15,856 nt of DNA from an uncultured Veillonellaceae bacterium (GTDB taxonomy: Bacteria; Bacillota; Negativicutes; Veillonellales; Negativicoccaceae). Of this stretch, positions 9,166 through 15,711 are shown one piece after another. How positions within the stretch are numbered: the stretch's first letter is position 1; every line of letters starts with the position of its first letter. Both the position numbers and the translations under genes were made by a program. The stretch spans positions 1 through 15,856 of the forward strand of contig USPU01000013.1 of NCBI GenBank assembly GCA_900556745.1, written 5' to 3'. The notes beneath the pieces are model-generated. The model made no database searches. It saw only the letters and a list, made by a program, of their open reading frames with translations, and was not told where the DNA came from.

Positions 9166-11244
9166 TCAGCGATGACGACGCGGTTTTTTCTTCATCGCGC
9201 GCATCTTATCCCGTGCCTGCGAACCGAAGCGATCCGCCCATTCCTGACGCAAGCGCCCGAGTTCATCGCGCCATTGCGCCGCTTTTTCAAACTCCAAATC
9301 TTTCGCCGCTTGGCGCATGGCCTTTTCCGTCTCCACAATACGGGCATGCAAGCTTTCATCGGTCGCTTCGCTCATGTCGGCGTCATATTCCTTGCGCCAA
9401 TCCGTTTCCGCCACCTTGGTCAGGGAAATTAAATCTTTCACTTCTTTAATAATGGTCTTCGGTGTAATATTGTGTTCCGTATTATACGCCTCTTGTATTT
9501 TGCGACGGCGCTTTGTTTCTTCCATCGCGCGCGCCATCGAGTCCGTGACATGATCCGCGTATAAAATGACATGCCCTTTGGAGTTACGGGCCGCCCGCCC
9601 GATGGTCTGGATCAAGCTGGTATCGGAACGCAAAAAGCCTTCCTTATCCGCGTCCAAAATCGCGACAAGCGAAACTTCCGGCATATCCAATCCTTCGCGC
9701 AGCAGGTTGATACCGACCAGCACATCAAATACGCCGGCGCGCAGATCGCGGATAATCTCCGCCCGCTCGATGGTGGCGATATCGCTGTGCAGGTAGCGCA
9801 CTTTGACATCCATTTCTTTAAGAAAATCCGTCAGATCTTCCGCCATCTTTTTCGTGAGCGTGGTAATCATCACGCGCTCATTATCTTTCACGCGAGCGCG
9901 GATTTCGCCCAAGAGATCATCCATCTGACCGCGGATCGGCCGCACTTCCACCGACGGATCCAACAGGCCCGTGGGGCGAATAATCTGCTCGGCCATATTC
10001 GTCTGTACCGACATTTCATACGGGCCGGGCGTCGCCGAAATATAGACGATCTGATTGATCCGTTCGACGAACTCATCAAACATCAACGGCCGGTTGTCTG
10101 CCGCGGAAGGCAGACGGAAACCGTAGTCGATCAACGATAATTTACGGGAACGGTCACCGGCGTACATGCCGCGCAACTGCGGCACGGTGACATGCGATTC
10201 ATCGACCATGATTAAAAAATCATCGGGAAAATAATCCAGCAGCGTGTACGGCGCTTCCCCGGGCGCGCGGCCCGAGAGATGCCGCGAATAATTTTCGATG
10301 CCCGAGCAGTACCCGATCTCCCGAATCATTTCCAAATCGTAACGGGTGCGCTGCTCCAAGCGTTGCGCTTCCAACAATTTATTTTCCGATTGCAATACCG
10401 CCAATCGTTCATCCAGCTCCGCTTCGATGGAGTGCAAAGCGCGCTCCATTTTCGCGCCGGTGGTGACGTAATGGCTCGCCGGATAAATCGCGACGTGCGT
10501 ACGCTCGGCGATCACTTCGCCCGTAAGCGTATCGATTTCCGTCAGGCGATCAATTTCATCACCGAACATCTCGATGCGGATAATCTGCCCCGACTCGCCG
10601 ACCGGAAACACTTCAATCGTGTCACCGCGCACGCGAAACGTGCCGCGGACCAAATTCATATCATTGCGTGTGTATTGAATATCCACCAACTTGCGCAGGA
10701 TTTCCTCTTGCGGCTTCACCTGACCTTTACGCAGAGACGCCACCATCTCCGTATAGTCCTCCGGATCGCCCAAGCCGTAAATGCAAGAAACCGACGCGAC
10801 AATAATTACGTCACGACGTTCAAATAAACTCATCGTCGCCGAGTGGCGCAATTTATCGATCTCATCATTGATCGACGCGTCTTTTTCAATATAGGTATCC
10901 GTCGACGGAATATAAGATTCCGGCTGGTAGTAATCGTAGTAACTGACAAAGTAAGCCACTTCATTATCGGGGAAAAACGCTTGAAACTCGCTCGCCAACT
11001 GCGCCGCAAGCGTTTTATTCGGCGCGATGATCAAAGTCGGTTTTTGCACCTCTTCAATCACTTTCGCCATCGTATACGTCTTGCCGGTACCGGTAGCTCC
11101 CAGCAGCACCTGCGCCCAATGACCGTCACGAATCCCCTGCGCCAAATTCGCAATCGCTTGCGGCTGATCGCCCATCGGCTGAAACGGAGCGTGGACTTTG
11201 AACGGAACGGGTGTACCGCTGTATGTTCTTTTTAAATGTTTCAT
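9166..11244 (-). CDS. uvrB: UvrB, excinuclease ABC helicase-like subunit
   Basis: UvrB receives the lesion from UvrA, verifies it with its beta-hairpin and positions UvrC for incision. The 692-residue protein shows Walker A GATGTGKT (49-56), the damage-verifying hairpin region [21 protein letters not shown], the Walker B-like VDESH and the helicase motifs [16 protein letters not shown] and QTIGRAARN. The C-terminal UVR domain near 630-665 ([22 protein letters not shown]) pairs with the one in UvrC. The tail ends in a basic KKKPRRHR. The ATG at 11244 follows AGGGGG at proper spacing. It is first in the operon, with its own promoter just upstream. Confidence 0.98.
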   Translation of the reverse strand: MKHLKRTYSGTPVPFKVHAPFQPMGDQPQAIANLAQGIRDGHWAQVLLGATGTGKTYTMAKVIEEVQKPTLIIAPNKTLAAQLASEFQAFFPDNEVAYFVSYYDYYQPESYIPSTDTYIEKDASINDEIDKLRHSATMSLFERRDVIIVASVSCIYGLGDPEDYTEMVASLRKGQVKPQEEILRKLVDIQYTRNDMNLVRGTFRVRGDTIEVFPVGESGQIIRIEMFGDEIDRLTEIDTLTGEVIAERTHVAIYPASHYVTTGAKMERALHSIEAELDERLAVLQSENKLLEAQRLEQRTRYDLEMIREIGYCSGIENYSRHLSGRAPGEAPYTLLDYFPDDFLIMVDESHVTVPQLRGMYAGDRSRKLSLIDYGFRLPSAADNRPLMFDEFVERINQIVYISATPGPYEMSVQTNMAEQIIRPTGLLDPSVEVRPIRGQMDDLLGEIRARVKDNERVMITTLTKKMAEDLTDFLKEMDVKVRYLHSDIATIERAEIIRDLRAGVFDVLVGINLLREGLDMPEVSLVAILDADKEGFLRSDTSLIQTIGRAARNSKGHVILYADHVTDSMARAMEETKRRRKIQEAYNTEHNITPKTIIKEVKDLISLTKVAETDWRKEYDADMSEATDESLHARIVETEKAMRQAAKDLEFEKAAQWRDELGRLRQEWADRFGSQARDKMRAMKKKPRRHR

Positions 11245-11272
11245 AGTACCCCCTGTATATGCGTATTTCTCA

Positions 11273-11288
11273 TATAATTATTATATCA
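11273..11288 (-). promoter_or_regulatory. uvrBAC promoter, extended -10
   Basis: On the minus strand, TGATATAAT (11288-11280) is a perfect extended -10 element. The expected start of transcription is near 11273 and the leader to the uvrB ATG is about 29 bases. No good -35 hexamer lies 17 bases upstream. No Firmicutes LexA box (GAAC-N4-GTTC-like) was seen here, so SOS control is not supported by this stretch. Confidence 0.6.
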
Positions 11289-11376
11289 TATCTAAAAAAT
11301 TCTATATTATTCCCTGATTATGCGCCACGCGTAATAAGCATGTCAGATAAATTATTCGCCGCCCGTTTTGACGTAC

Positions 11377-11404
11377 AAAAAAAGTCTCGCGGTCACGAGA
11401 CTTT
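11377..11404 (-). terminator. Terminator following the tRNA-Arg remnant
   Basis: A 9-bp perfect stem, AAAGTCTCG (11381-11389) with CGAGACTTT (11396-11404), surrounds a 6-base loop. Read on the minus strand it is followed by a T run (11380-11377). It sits 8 bases past the 3' CCA end of the tRNA fragment. It was evidently the original terminator of that tRNA gene, and shows that the left side of the junction is native chromosome. Confidence 0.85.
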
Positions 11405-11412
11405 CATTTTTA

Positions 11413-11456
11413 TGGTGCGCCTAGCAGGAATCGAACCTGCGCACCCGGTTCCGGAG
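11413..11456 (-). tRNA. tRNA-Arg(CCG) 3' half, truncated at the anticodon loop
   Basis: On the minus strand the fragment begins with the anticodon loop CTCCGGA (anticodon CCG, Arg). It continues with the 3' anticodon strand ACCGG, a short GTGC variable region, a perfect T arm (GCAGG, TTCGATT, CCTGC), the 3' acceptor strand TAGGCGC, discriminator A and an encoded CCA. The sequence immediately upstream (TTAAAA) cannot pair as the 5' anticodon strand CCGGT. No D arm or 5' acceptor strand (GCGCCTA) is found upstream. The gene is therefore a 44-base remnant and not functional. A break at the anticodon loop with an intact 3' half is what tyrosine-recombinase integration into a tRNA leaves behind. 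Confidence 0.8.
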
Positions 11457-11461
11457 TTTTA

Positions 11462-11699
11462 AATCATGGTTTTTGTTACTTTTTCTAAAGCTACTAATTT
11501 ACCACAAAGGGCTATAAATAAGCGTTTTGCCTGAATTTCTGCTTTAATAAACTTGGCCTATTATTGATAAATTTATAAAGTTAATAGAGTTATTGGGCTC
11601 AAAATTGGGCTCAATAACTTTTTTCTTTATCGGCCATCTTATAGATACCATTTTTGATAAATTTTTCCTATTTGTCTATTCAACAAGAAACTTAAAAAA
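11462..11699. other. Junction region of the island without an intact gene
   Basis: This very AT-rich sequence lies between the tRNA fragment and the cassette terminator. A minus-strand frame is open for about 32 codons (ending TAA at 11464-11462, containing LFIALCGKLVALEKVTKTM) but has no start codon or ribosome site. It could be the tail of a lost gene or chance. The only other structure is the hairpin/direct repeat listed separately. Confidence 0.35.
11588..11624 (+). terminator. Strong hairpin with T run, also a direct repeat
   Basis: The plus strand reads AGTTATTGGGCTCAA (11588-11602), a 2-base loop, then TTGGGCTCAATAACT (11605-11619) and TTTTTT. It can pair over 15 positions with two G-U wobbles. 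The same stretch contains ATTGGGCTCAA twice (11592-11602 and 11604-11614, 12-bp period). No rightward gene is present to use a terminator, so it may be left over from a lost gene or, given its place beside the tRNA junction, part of recombinase arm sites. Confidence 0.5.
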
Positions 11700-11723
11700 G
11701 GACCAGATTTACAAATCTGCTCC
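11700..11723 (-). terminator. Terminator of the island cassette
   Basis: Read leftwards, GGAGCAGATTT pairs with AAATCTGGTCC across a 2-base loop, with one G-G mismatch in 11 positions. TTTTTT follows at 11699-11694. It lies about 130 bases after the hydrolase stop and is the natural end of the three-gene transcript. Confidence 0.8.
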
Positions 11724-11737
11724 TTTCATCAATACTT

Positions 11738-11839
11738 ACTATGACGCCTTCTTCCCGGCCTTTAGCATCGCTACTTTTGTGTACGGCTTTGACGATGAGA
11801 TCTGTTTGTTGTCCGAGCAGTGTGCGTCCCTGTATGTTT
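11738..11839 (-). pseudogene. Start-less C-terminal gene remnant
   Basis: Just after the hydrolase stop, a minus-strand frame is open for about 32 codons and ends at TAG (about 11740). It includes CSDNKQISSSKPYTKVAM and LKAGKKAS. It has no start codon at its beginning, since a TAA immediately precedes it. It is noticeably richer in G+C than the sequence on either side and is followed by a good terminator. These points suggest the tail of a gene from a different source, fused in by deletion. I do not recognise the family, and chance cannot be excluded. Confidence 0.35.
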
Positions 11840-11855
11840 ATATGTTTCCTCTTAA

Positions 11856-12794
11856 TTATTGTTTTAACAATTCAATAATTTCATCCTGGGCCTGTCTGCC
11901 CTCCCTAAAAAATCTAGCCAAGGGATAGCAGTGACACATTCCTTTACCTACAATGATTTCGTATGGAGCTTTGTATTTTTCCATTGCTTTTTTAAATTCC
12001 TCCGCAAAGGCATAGAGGCATTCATTTTCGCCGTAATAAAAATATGTTTTCGGAAAGTCGGTAAAATCTCCCACAGTTCCGTCAAGCATATATTCAGGCA
12101 GATCTTTATCGCCTTTTGTAATTTCCCTTGCCGTTTTAAAATATGTAGGTTCAATTATTATATCTTTGTGATTAAGTGCATTTACTCTTTCCCAAATCTC
12201 TTTATTTTCTTTTAGATTTACATCGGGTATGCCGCCCGGTGATACTGAAATTATTTTGCCGGGCATTTTAACAGGTCTTCCAATTGCATTGTTGTGCAAA
12301 AATATTCCTATTGCCAGACAAGCTCCTGATGAAAATCCCAGGACACTTATGTTTTCCGCCTTATAACTTTCTGTCATCAGCCTATAGGTTTCAAATGAAA
12401 CTTCGTATGTCTTATCTATCTTTACATCTTCCGAGCAAAGTGGATAGAATAAAAACCAAACATCTTTGCCGGTTTGTTCCATTATTCTTTCCGACAAAGC
12501 AAAATCCAATTTGTCAGGTTGTGTAATCATTCCACCGCCAAATAGATATAGTACTGCTCCCTCTGCATGGCTCTTATTTTTTTGATAGGATATAAGCCTG
12601 TATCCCATAACGTCTCTTACAATGAGATCGTAATTTTTTCTCTCGGCTCTTTTCCTCGCTTTATCTAAATCAAATACCGCCTTTGAGTTTTTTCGCTTTG
12701 CATACTCAAGCATCTCTTCTTTGTTCTTTAAAAACACTTTTTTGACACCGGCAAGTCTTACTATTGTCGATGCAATTTTATATGCAACGCTCAT
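11856..12794 (-). CDS. Alpha/beta hydrolase, hormone-sensitive-lipase-like
   Basis: This 312-residue protein is of the alpha/beta hydrolase-3 (esterase/lipase) type and probably acts on an ester or similar bond; substrate unknown. The nucleophile elbow is GFSSG (153-157, Ser155), and the histidine is H288 in KGMCHCYPL. The acidic residue is likely E256 or E258 in YYGENECLYAF, where relatives usually have Asp. The oxyanion segment reads YLFGGGM (83-89), with Phe in the place of the usual His of HGGG. No signal peptide is apparent, though residues 1-22 are amphipathic. The ATG at 12794 is preferred over the one at 12818 because CGGAGGGG lies directly before it. It is the last gene of the island cassette, about 144 bases after the methyltransferase stop. 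Confidence 0.85.
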   Translation of the reverse strand: MSVAYKIASTIVRLAGVKKVFLKNKEEMLEYAKRKNSKAVFDLDKARKRAERKNYDLIVRDVMGYRLISYQKNKSHAEGAVLYLFGGGMITQPDKLDFALSERIMEQTGKDVWFLFYPLCSEDVKIDKTYEVSFETYRLMTESYKAENISVLGFSSGACLAIGIFLHNNAIGRPVKMPGKIISVSPGGIPDVNLKENKEIWERVNALNHKDIIIEPTYFKTAREITKGDKDLPEYMLDGTVGDFTDFPKTYFYYGENECLYAFAEEFKKAMEKYKAPYEIIVGKGMCHCYPLARFFREGRQAQDEIIELLKQ

Positions 12795-12795
12795 T

Positions 12796-12912
12796 TCACC
12801 CCTCCGATTGATACTCAATTAATCTCAATTCCCAAAATTTAACATCTATAGATAATCCTTGTAAACTGGGTTCATTCTCTATTGCCTGTAATAAAGTAAA
12901 GGGAGTTACACA
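12796..12912 (-). pseudogene. Remnant C-terminus of a lost gene between methyltransferase and hydrolase
   Basis: A 38-codon open frame with protein-like composition (contains TLLQAIENEPSLQGLSIDV and FWELRLIEY) ends at TGA (12798-12796), one base before the hydrolase ATG. That is the TGA-A-ATG spacing of coupled operon genes. It starts abruptly after a stop with no ATG, GTG or TTG and no ribosome site. The simplest reading is that a gene once preceded the hydrolase in the operon and lost its 5' part by deletion. The family is not recognised; the openness could still be chance. Confidence 0.4.
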
Positions 12913-12938
12913 TCATTTTCTAGATAGTCTCCGGCGGA

Positions 12939-13763
12939 TTATTTTCTCCCAATAAGAAGGGTTGAACCGTAAAGTCCTAACAATAAAGCTTCTTTGTGAC
13001 CCATAAAAAGACCCTTTGTTGTATCAATTAATTGCACATCTTCGTAGCCATCTTTTTTAAGCTTTTCGATAAATTTATTCATATCTCCGTATCTTGACTT
13101 ACTCATCAAATCATGAATAACAAAAACTCCACCTTTTTTAAGTACACGAAGTGTTTCTAGTAAAAGTTTTTGTTTATTTTTCCCCGTTATATTGTGATAA
13201 ACATAGTTGCTTGTTACTGCATCAAAGCTCTCATCTTCAAATGGAAGCTTGACCGCATTGCCATTTTCAAAGCTCACATTTGTTACTCCCTCAGCCCTCG
13301 CATTGTCCTGGCAGAGCTTCTTTGAAAATTCACCCTTATATCCCCCGCTCCATATGTCACAACCCACCATGGTCGCTTTTGGATTTCTTTTTGCACATAC
13401 TATGGTAAGTGCACCGCTGCCACATCCTACATCAAGTCCAACTCCACCATCCGGTATCTCAACATACTCTGCGACACCTTCTATAATAGTTTTGGCGAGT
13501 TTTCTCTTACCCTTGTAATCAAAAGTTCGATACATATGAGAAAGCATGATTGAAAAGAATAAAAGTATCAAGGCTGCAAGTCCCAAAATAATTCCCCAGA
13601 TAGTCCTTTGCCTTCCTTGAAGAATGAGGTCACTTGCACCAAATAAGATGAATAAAATAAGACATACAATACTTTCAGCAATCTTAGCCTTCAACAATCT
13701 TTTAGGAACCCAGTTTTTGTAGTCAGCTTTTGTCTTGTTATCAATAAAATTTGATTGTTTCAT
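12939..13763 (-). CDS. Membrane-anchored class I SAM-dependent methyltransferase
   Basis: The 274-residue protein has two predicted N-terminal membrane helices (about 29-48 and 54-75) followed by a cytosolic methyltransferase domain. Motif I is GLDVGCGSGAL (109-119). An acidic residue ends the second strand in MVGCDIW. The post-II region NVSFENGNAVKLPFEDESFDAV and motif LRVLKKGGVFVIHD complete a Methyltransf_11-type Rossmann fold. The acceptor substrate is not predictable; membrane anchoring suggests a lipid, quinone or exported small molecule. The ATG at 13763 has AGGAGA upstream. It lies 47 bases after the DUF6796-like gene and in the same transcript. Codon use is AT-rich, unlike the flanking core genes. 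Confidence 0.85.
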   Translation of the reverse strand: MKQSNFIDNKTKADYKNWVPKRLLKAKIAESIVCLILFILFGASDLILQGRQRTIWGIILGLAALILLFFSIMLSHMYRTFDYKGKRKLAKTIIEGVAEYVEIPDGGVGLDVGCGSGALTIVCAKRNPKATMVGCDIWSGGYKGEFSKKLCQDNARAEGVTNVSFENGNAVKLPFEDESFDAVTSNYVYHNITGKNKQKLLLETLRVLKKGGVFVIHDLMSKSRYGDMNKFIEKLKKDGYEDVQLIDTTKGLFMGHKEALLLGLYGSTLLIGRK

Positions 13764-13810
13764 AAAAATTTCTCCTGTAAATAATAATTTTAATCTTTTG
13801 CCTTATAAGC

Positions 13811-14449
13811 TTATAAATTCACATTAGTATAGTTTATCAATAAGCTTAGGTAGTAAATAAAATATATTAAGTTAAACCAACCACCGCGAATAATCATGTG
13901 CAATCCCTTTGGCAATCTCCCGGCAAGAGGAGTGAGAGTCAAAAGAAATATAGGTGTAAATAGAGCTTGCCATATTGGAAATACTGTGAATCCAAATAAA
14001 ATTATCAATGTTGTTCCTATGTTTGCTATAGCCATAGTTCCAAAAACCATTTTTGCTTGAAATTTTAAAAATTTTAAAAATTCATCAAAGGCTCCCTTGT
14101 TTTCGTATCTTGATAAAAGGCCTAAGTAGGCACATTGAATATGATAAGAGCCTCCCAGTATCATGCCAAAAATATTTATTAAAAATACAAAGCACGCAAG
14201 ACTTAAATAATTTTCTTGACATGATAAAACAATATGATAAAAGCCAATACAATAAATAAAGGCAGATATTGGACCTAAAAGACCACCAAGGTATAATCTT
14301 TTTGTGCTAACATTTTTCATTATGCCAATAATGCTATTTATAGTATCTTTGCCATCGTAATCATTTGGATCATAATATAAAATCATGTCTCCCAAAAACA
14401 TCAAGAATGAACCCAAGAGACCTATTAAGATACATTTGTTTAAGGTCAT
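13811..14449 (-). CDS. Six-helix membrane protein, DUF6796-like
   Basis: This is a 212-residue integral membrane protein of unknown function, with hydrophobic segments near 5-25, 51-75, 80-108, 134-156, 159-176 and 190-207. Charged or polar residues sit within the membrane region: GDMILYYD at the end of the first helix and GGSYHIQCAYLG in the third. Such residues are unusual for a simple anchor and suggest an enzyme or transporter. I recall similar proteins under DUF6796, but cannot confirm it here. The ATG at 14449 follows AAAGGAG. It is first in the cassette and is preceded by an extended -10 promoter overlapped by a Fur box. Confidence 0.75.
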   Translation of the reverse strand: MTLNKCILIGLLGSFLMFLGDMILYYDPNDYDGKDTINSIIGIMKNVSTKRLYLGGLLGPISAFIYCIGFYHIVLSCQENYLSLACFVFLINIFGMILGGSYHIQCAYLGLLSRYENKGAFDEFLKFLKFQAKMVFGTMAIANIGTTLIILFGFTVFPIWQALFTPIFLLTLTPLAGRLPKGLHMIIRGGWFNLIYFIYYLSLLINYTNVNL

Positions 14450-14474
14450 AAGTCTAACTCCTTTTTATATTAAA

Positions 14475-14503
14475 TGATATTTATTATCATTATAATTATA
14501 GCA
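14475..14503 (-). promoter_or_regulatory. Island cassette promoter with near-consensus Fur box
   Basis: On the minus strand TGCTATAAT (14503-14495) is an extended -10, and a second TATAAT follows at 14494-14489. A Fur-type 7-1-7 palindrome at 14475-14489 reads TGATATT-T-ATTATCA. It matches the Bacillus consensus TGATAAT-N-ATTATCA at 13 of 14 positions and overlaps the expected transcription start. Such placement would block RNA polymerase, so iron-dependent repression is inferred. Confidence 0.7.
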
Positions 14504-14567
14504 TCTAACATAACACAGATTCCTTTCAATTATATGATTTACTGCGTTAAACTAAATAAAAAATAAA

Positions 14568-14593
14568 GGCAGTCCAAAGACTGCCAATTTTTA
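14568..14593 (+). terminator. Terminator-like hairpin between divergent genes
   Basis: A perfect 7-bp stem, GGCAGTC (14568-14574) with GACTGCC (14579-14585), surrounds CAAA, followed by AATTTTTA on the plus strand and preceded by an A-rich run. It would work in either direction. Yet the neighbouring genes both start here and transcribe away, so no present gene needs it. It is probably left from a gene that was deleted or displaced, and marks the likely right-hand edge of native sequence. Confidence 0.7.
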
Positions 14594-14637
14594 TCATATA
14601 CGCGTGAATCTTTCGATCATGTTTCTCACCCTGTTGA

Positions 14638-14666
14638 TTGTATCATGAAAATGATTATTGTATACT
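14638..14666 (+). promoter_or_regulatory. fecCD operon promoter with Fur-like site
   Basis: A candidate promoter is TTGTAT (14638-14643), 17 bases, then TATACT (14661-14666). The spacer contains TGAAAAT-G-ATTATTG (14646-14660), matching the Fur 7-1-7 consensus at 11 of 14 positions. The ribosome site GAGG (14691-14694) and ATG at 14701 follow. Fur control is plausible given the downstream iron-type transporter. Confidence 0.55.
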
Positions 14667-14700
14667 GAATGAGAATATTAACAAAGAAAAGAGGAATGCT

Positions 14701-15711
14701 ATGAAATCAGGGAAATTATTGGCCGGTTTGCTGGTGGCGCTGGCCGTGATCATCGGCGCGCACTATTTCGGTTCGGTCGACATTCCCGTTGCGGAAGTAA
14801 CCGCCATTTTGTACGGCAATATGACGGGAGCGGATACCGCTGTGCGACCGGTATCGCAAGTACTGGTTGAATTGGTGCGTGCGCCGCGTATTTTGGCGGG
14901 CTTTGCCGCCGGCGCCGTACTGGCCACGACAGGACTTGTCATGCAGACACTCACCCGCAACCCGCTCGCCGAACCGTATGTCCTCGGGATCTCCGCCGGT
15001 GCATCGACCGGTGCGGTCGGAGCGATTTTACTCGGCTGGTTCTCGTTTCTCGGCGGGGGCGGTACGTACGTATCGGCGTTTTTAGGAGCACTGCTCGCCA
15101 TGACCTGTGTCCTGGTCTTGATGGGGCGGCGGGACAATCCGGTCTTTCTCGTCCTGCTCGGTATGGGTGTCAACGCCTTCTTCGGCGCCTTGACTACCAT
15201 GCTCATCTACTCCTCAAACAACGAAGCGCAAGTCCGCAGTGCGATGTTTTGGCTCGTCGGATCGCTGGCGGGATTGCAATGGTCGTCCGTCTGGCTGCTC
15301 GGTCTGACCGCCCTTCTTTGGGTGGCGATCATCACCTTGTTTCACAACGACTTCGACCTGTTGCTACTCGGTCGTGACGCCGCCGCCCGCCTGGGGTTGA
15401 GCGTACGTCACCTCCAGTGGCTCTTTATCGTCTTGTCCTCGCTCACCATTGCGGTGGCTGTTGCCCATACGGGTGTCATCGGCTTCATCGGTCTGATTAT
15501 CCCGCATATGGCCCGCCGGATCATCGGCCCGCAACATCTGTCGTTGGGCCTGCTCTGCGCGTTGTCGGGCGGTACCATTCTCGTCGTCGCCGATACCGCC
15601 GCACGGACACTGTTTCGGCCGGAAGAACTGCCGATCGGCGTCTTGACCGCGCTCATCGGCGCACCGCTCTTTATCGCACTGATTCGCCGCGCGTACGGAG
15701 GTGAACGATAA
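14701..15711 (+). CDS. FecCD-family ABC permease (iron-siderophore/heme/B12 class)
   Basis: This is a membrane subunit of a type II ABC importer, which usually works as a homodimer moving ferric siderophore, heme or cobalamin. It has 336 residues, typical for the family, and is almost wholly hydrophobic with about ten helices expected. Family signatures are RAPRI (60-64), TRNPLAEPYVLGISAGAS (85-102), GRDAAARLGL (224-233) and GFIGLIIPHMARRI (261-274). A longer in-frame start at 14638 is rejected: it lies in the promoter, whereas the ATG at 14701 has GAGG upstream. The Fur-like site before it favours an iron ligand over B12. The binding-protein gene that commonly precedes such permeases is absent upstream. 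The stop overlaps the next start (TAATG). Confidence 0.93.
   Translation: MKSGKLLAGLLVALAVIIGAHYFGSVDIPVAEVTAILYGNMTGADTAVRPVSQVLVELVRAPRILAGFAAGAVLATTGLVMQTLTRNPLAEPYVLGISAGASTGAVGAILLGWFSFLGGGGTYVSAFLGALLAMTCVLVLMGRRDNPVFLVLLGMGVNAFFGALTTMLIYSSNNEAQVRSAMFWLVGSLAGLQWSSVWLLGLTALLWVAIITLFHNDFDLLLLGRDAAARLGLSVRHLQWLFIVLSSLTIAVAVAHTGVIGFIGLIIPHMARRIIGPQHLSLGLLCALSGGTILVVADTAARTLFRPEELPIGVLTALIGAPLFIALIRRAYGGER

Larger units (their letters stand above)
11457..14560. mobile_element. AT-rich integrated island or its remnant
   Basis: Base composition changes sharply at the truncated tRNA and returns to core-like near 14570-14700. Genes inside use AT-rich codons (many AAA, ATA, TTA), unlike the flanking uvr and fecCD genes. 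Contents are three intact leftward genes, gene debris and paired repeats. The left border is the tRNA-Arg 3' half. The right border is not defined: no second copy of the tRNA 3' half or a full tRNA lies near 14560-14700. No integrase, relaxase or transposase is recognisable. It is best described as a degraded genomic island or one end of a rearranged one; boundaries are approximate. Confidence 0.55.

Noticed and set aside
11259..11462. Rightward ORF of 67 codons ending in RLAGIEPAHPVPEF
   Set aside because: Its end is the antisense of the tRNA T arm and acceptor strand, a well-known artefact; no ribosome site.
11413..11520. Intron-containing tRNA-Arg with the 5' exon further upstream
   Set aside because: No sequence resembling a 5' tRNA half (GCGCCTA acceptor strand, D arm) was found within the following several hundred bases, and no group I intron core was recognised.
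11593..11928. Rightward 111-codon ORF across the hydrolase end
   Set aside because: Spans a hairpin, the cassette terminator and the 3' end of the hydrolase; no ribosome site; composition is that of an antisense reading.
11457..14560. Integrase, relaxase, transposase or CRISPR array in the island
   Set aside because: No such motifs or regularly spaced repeats were found in either strand; the mobile nature rests only on the tRNA scar and composition.
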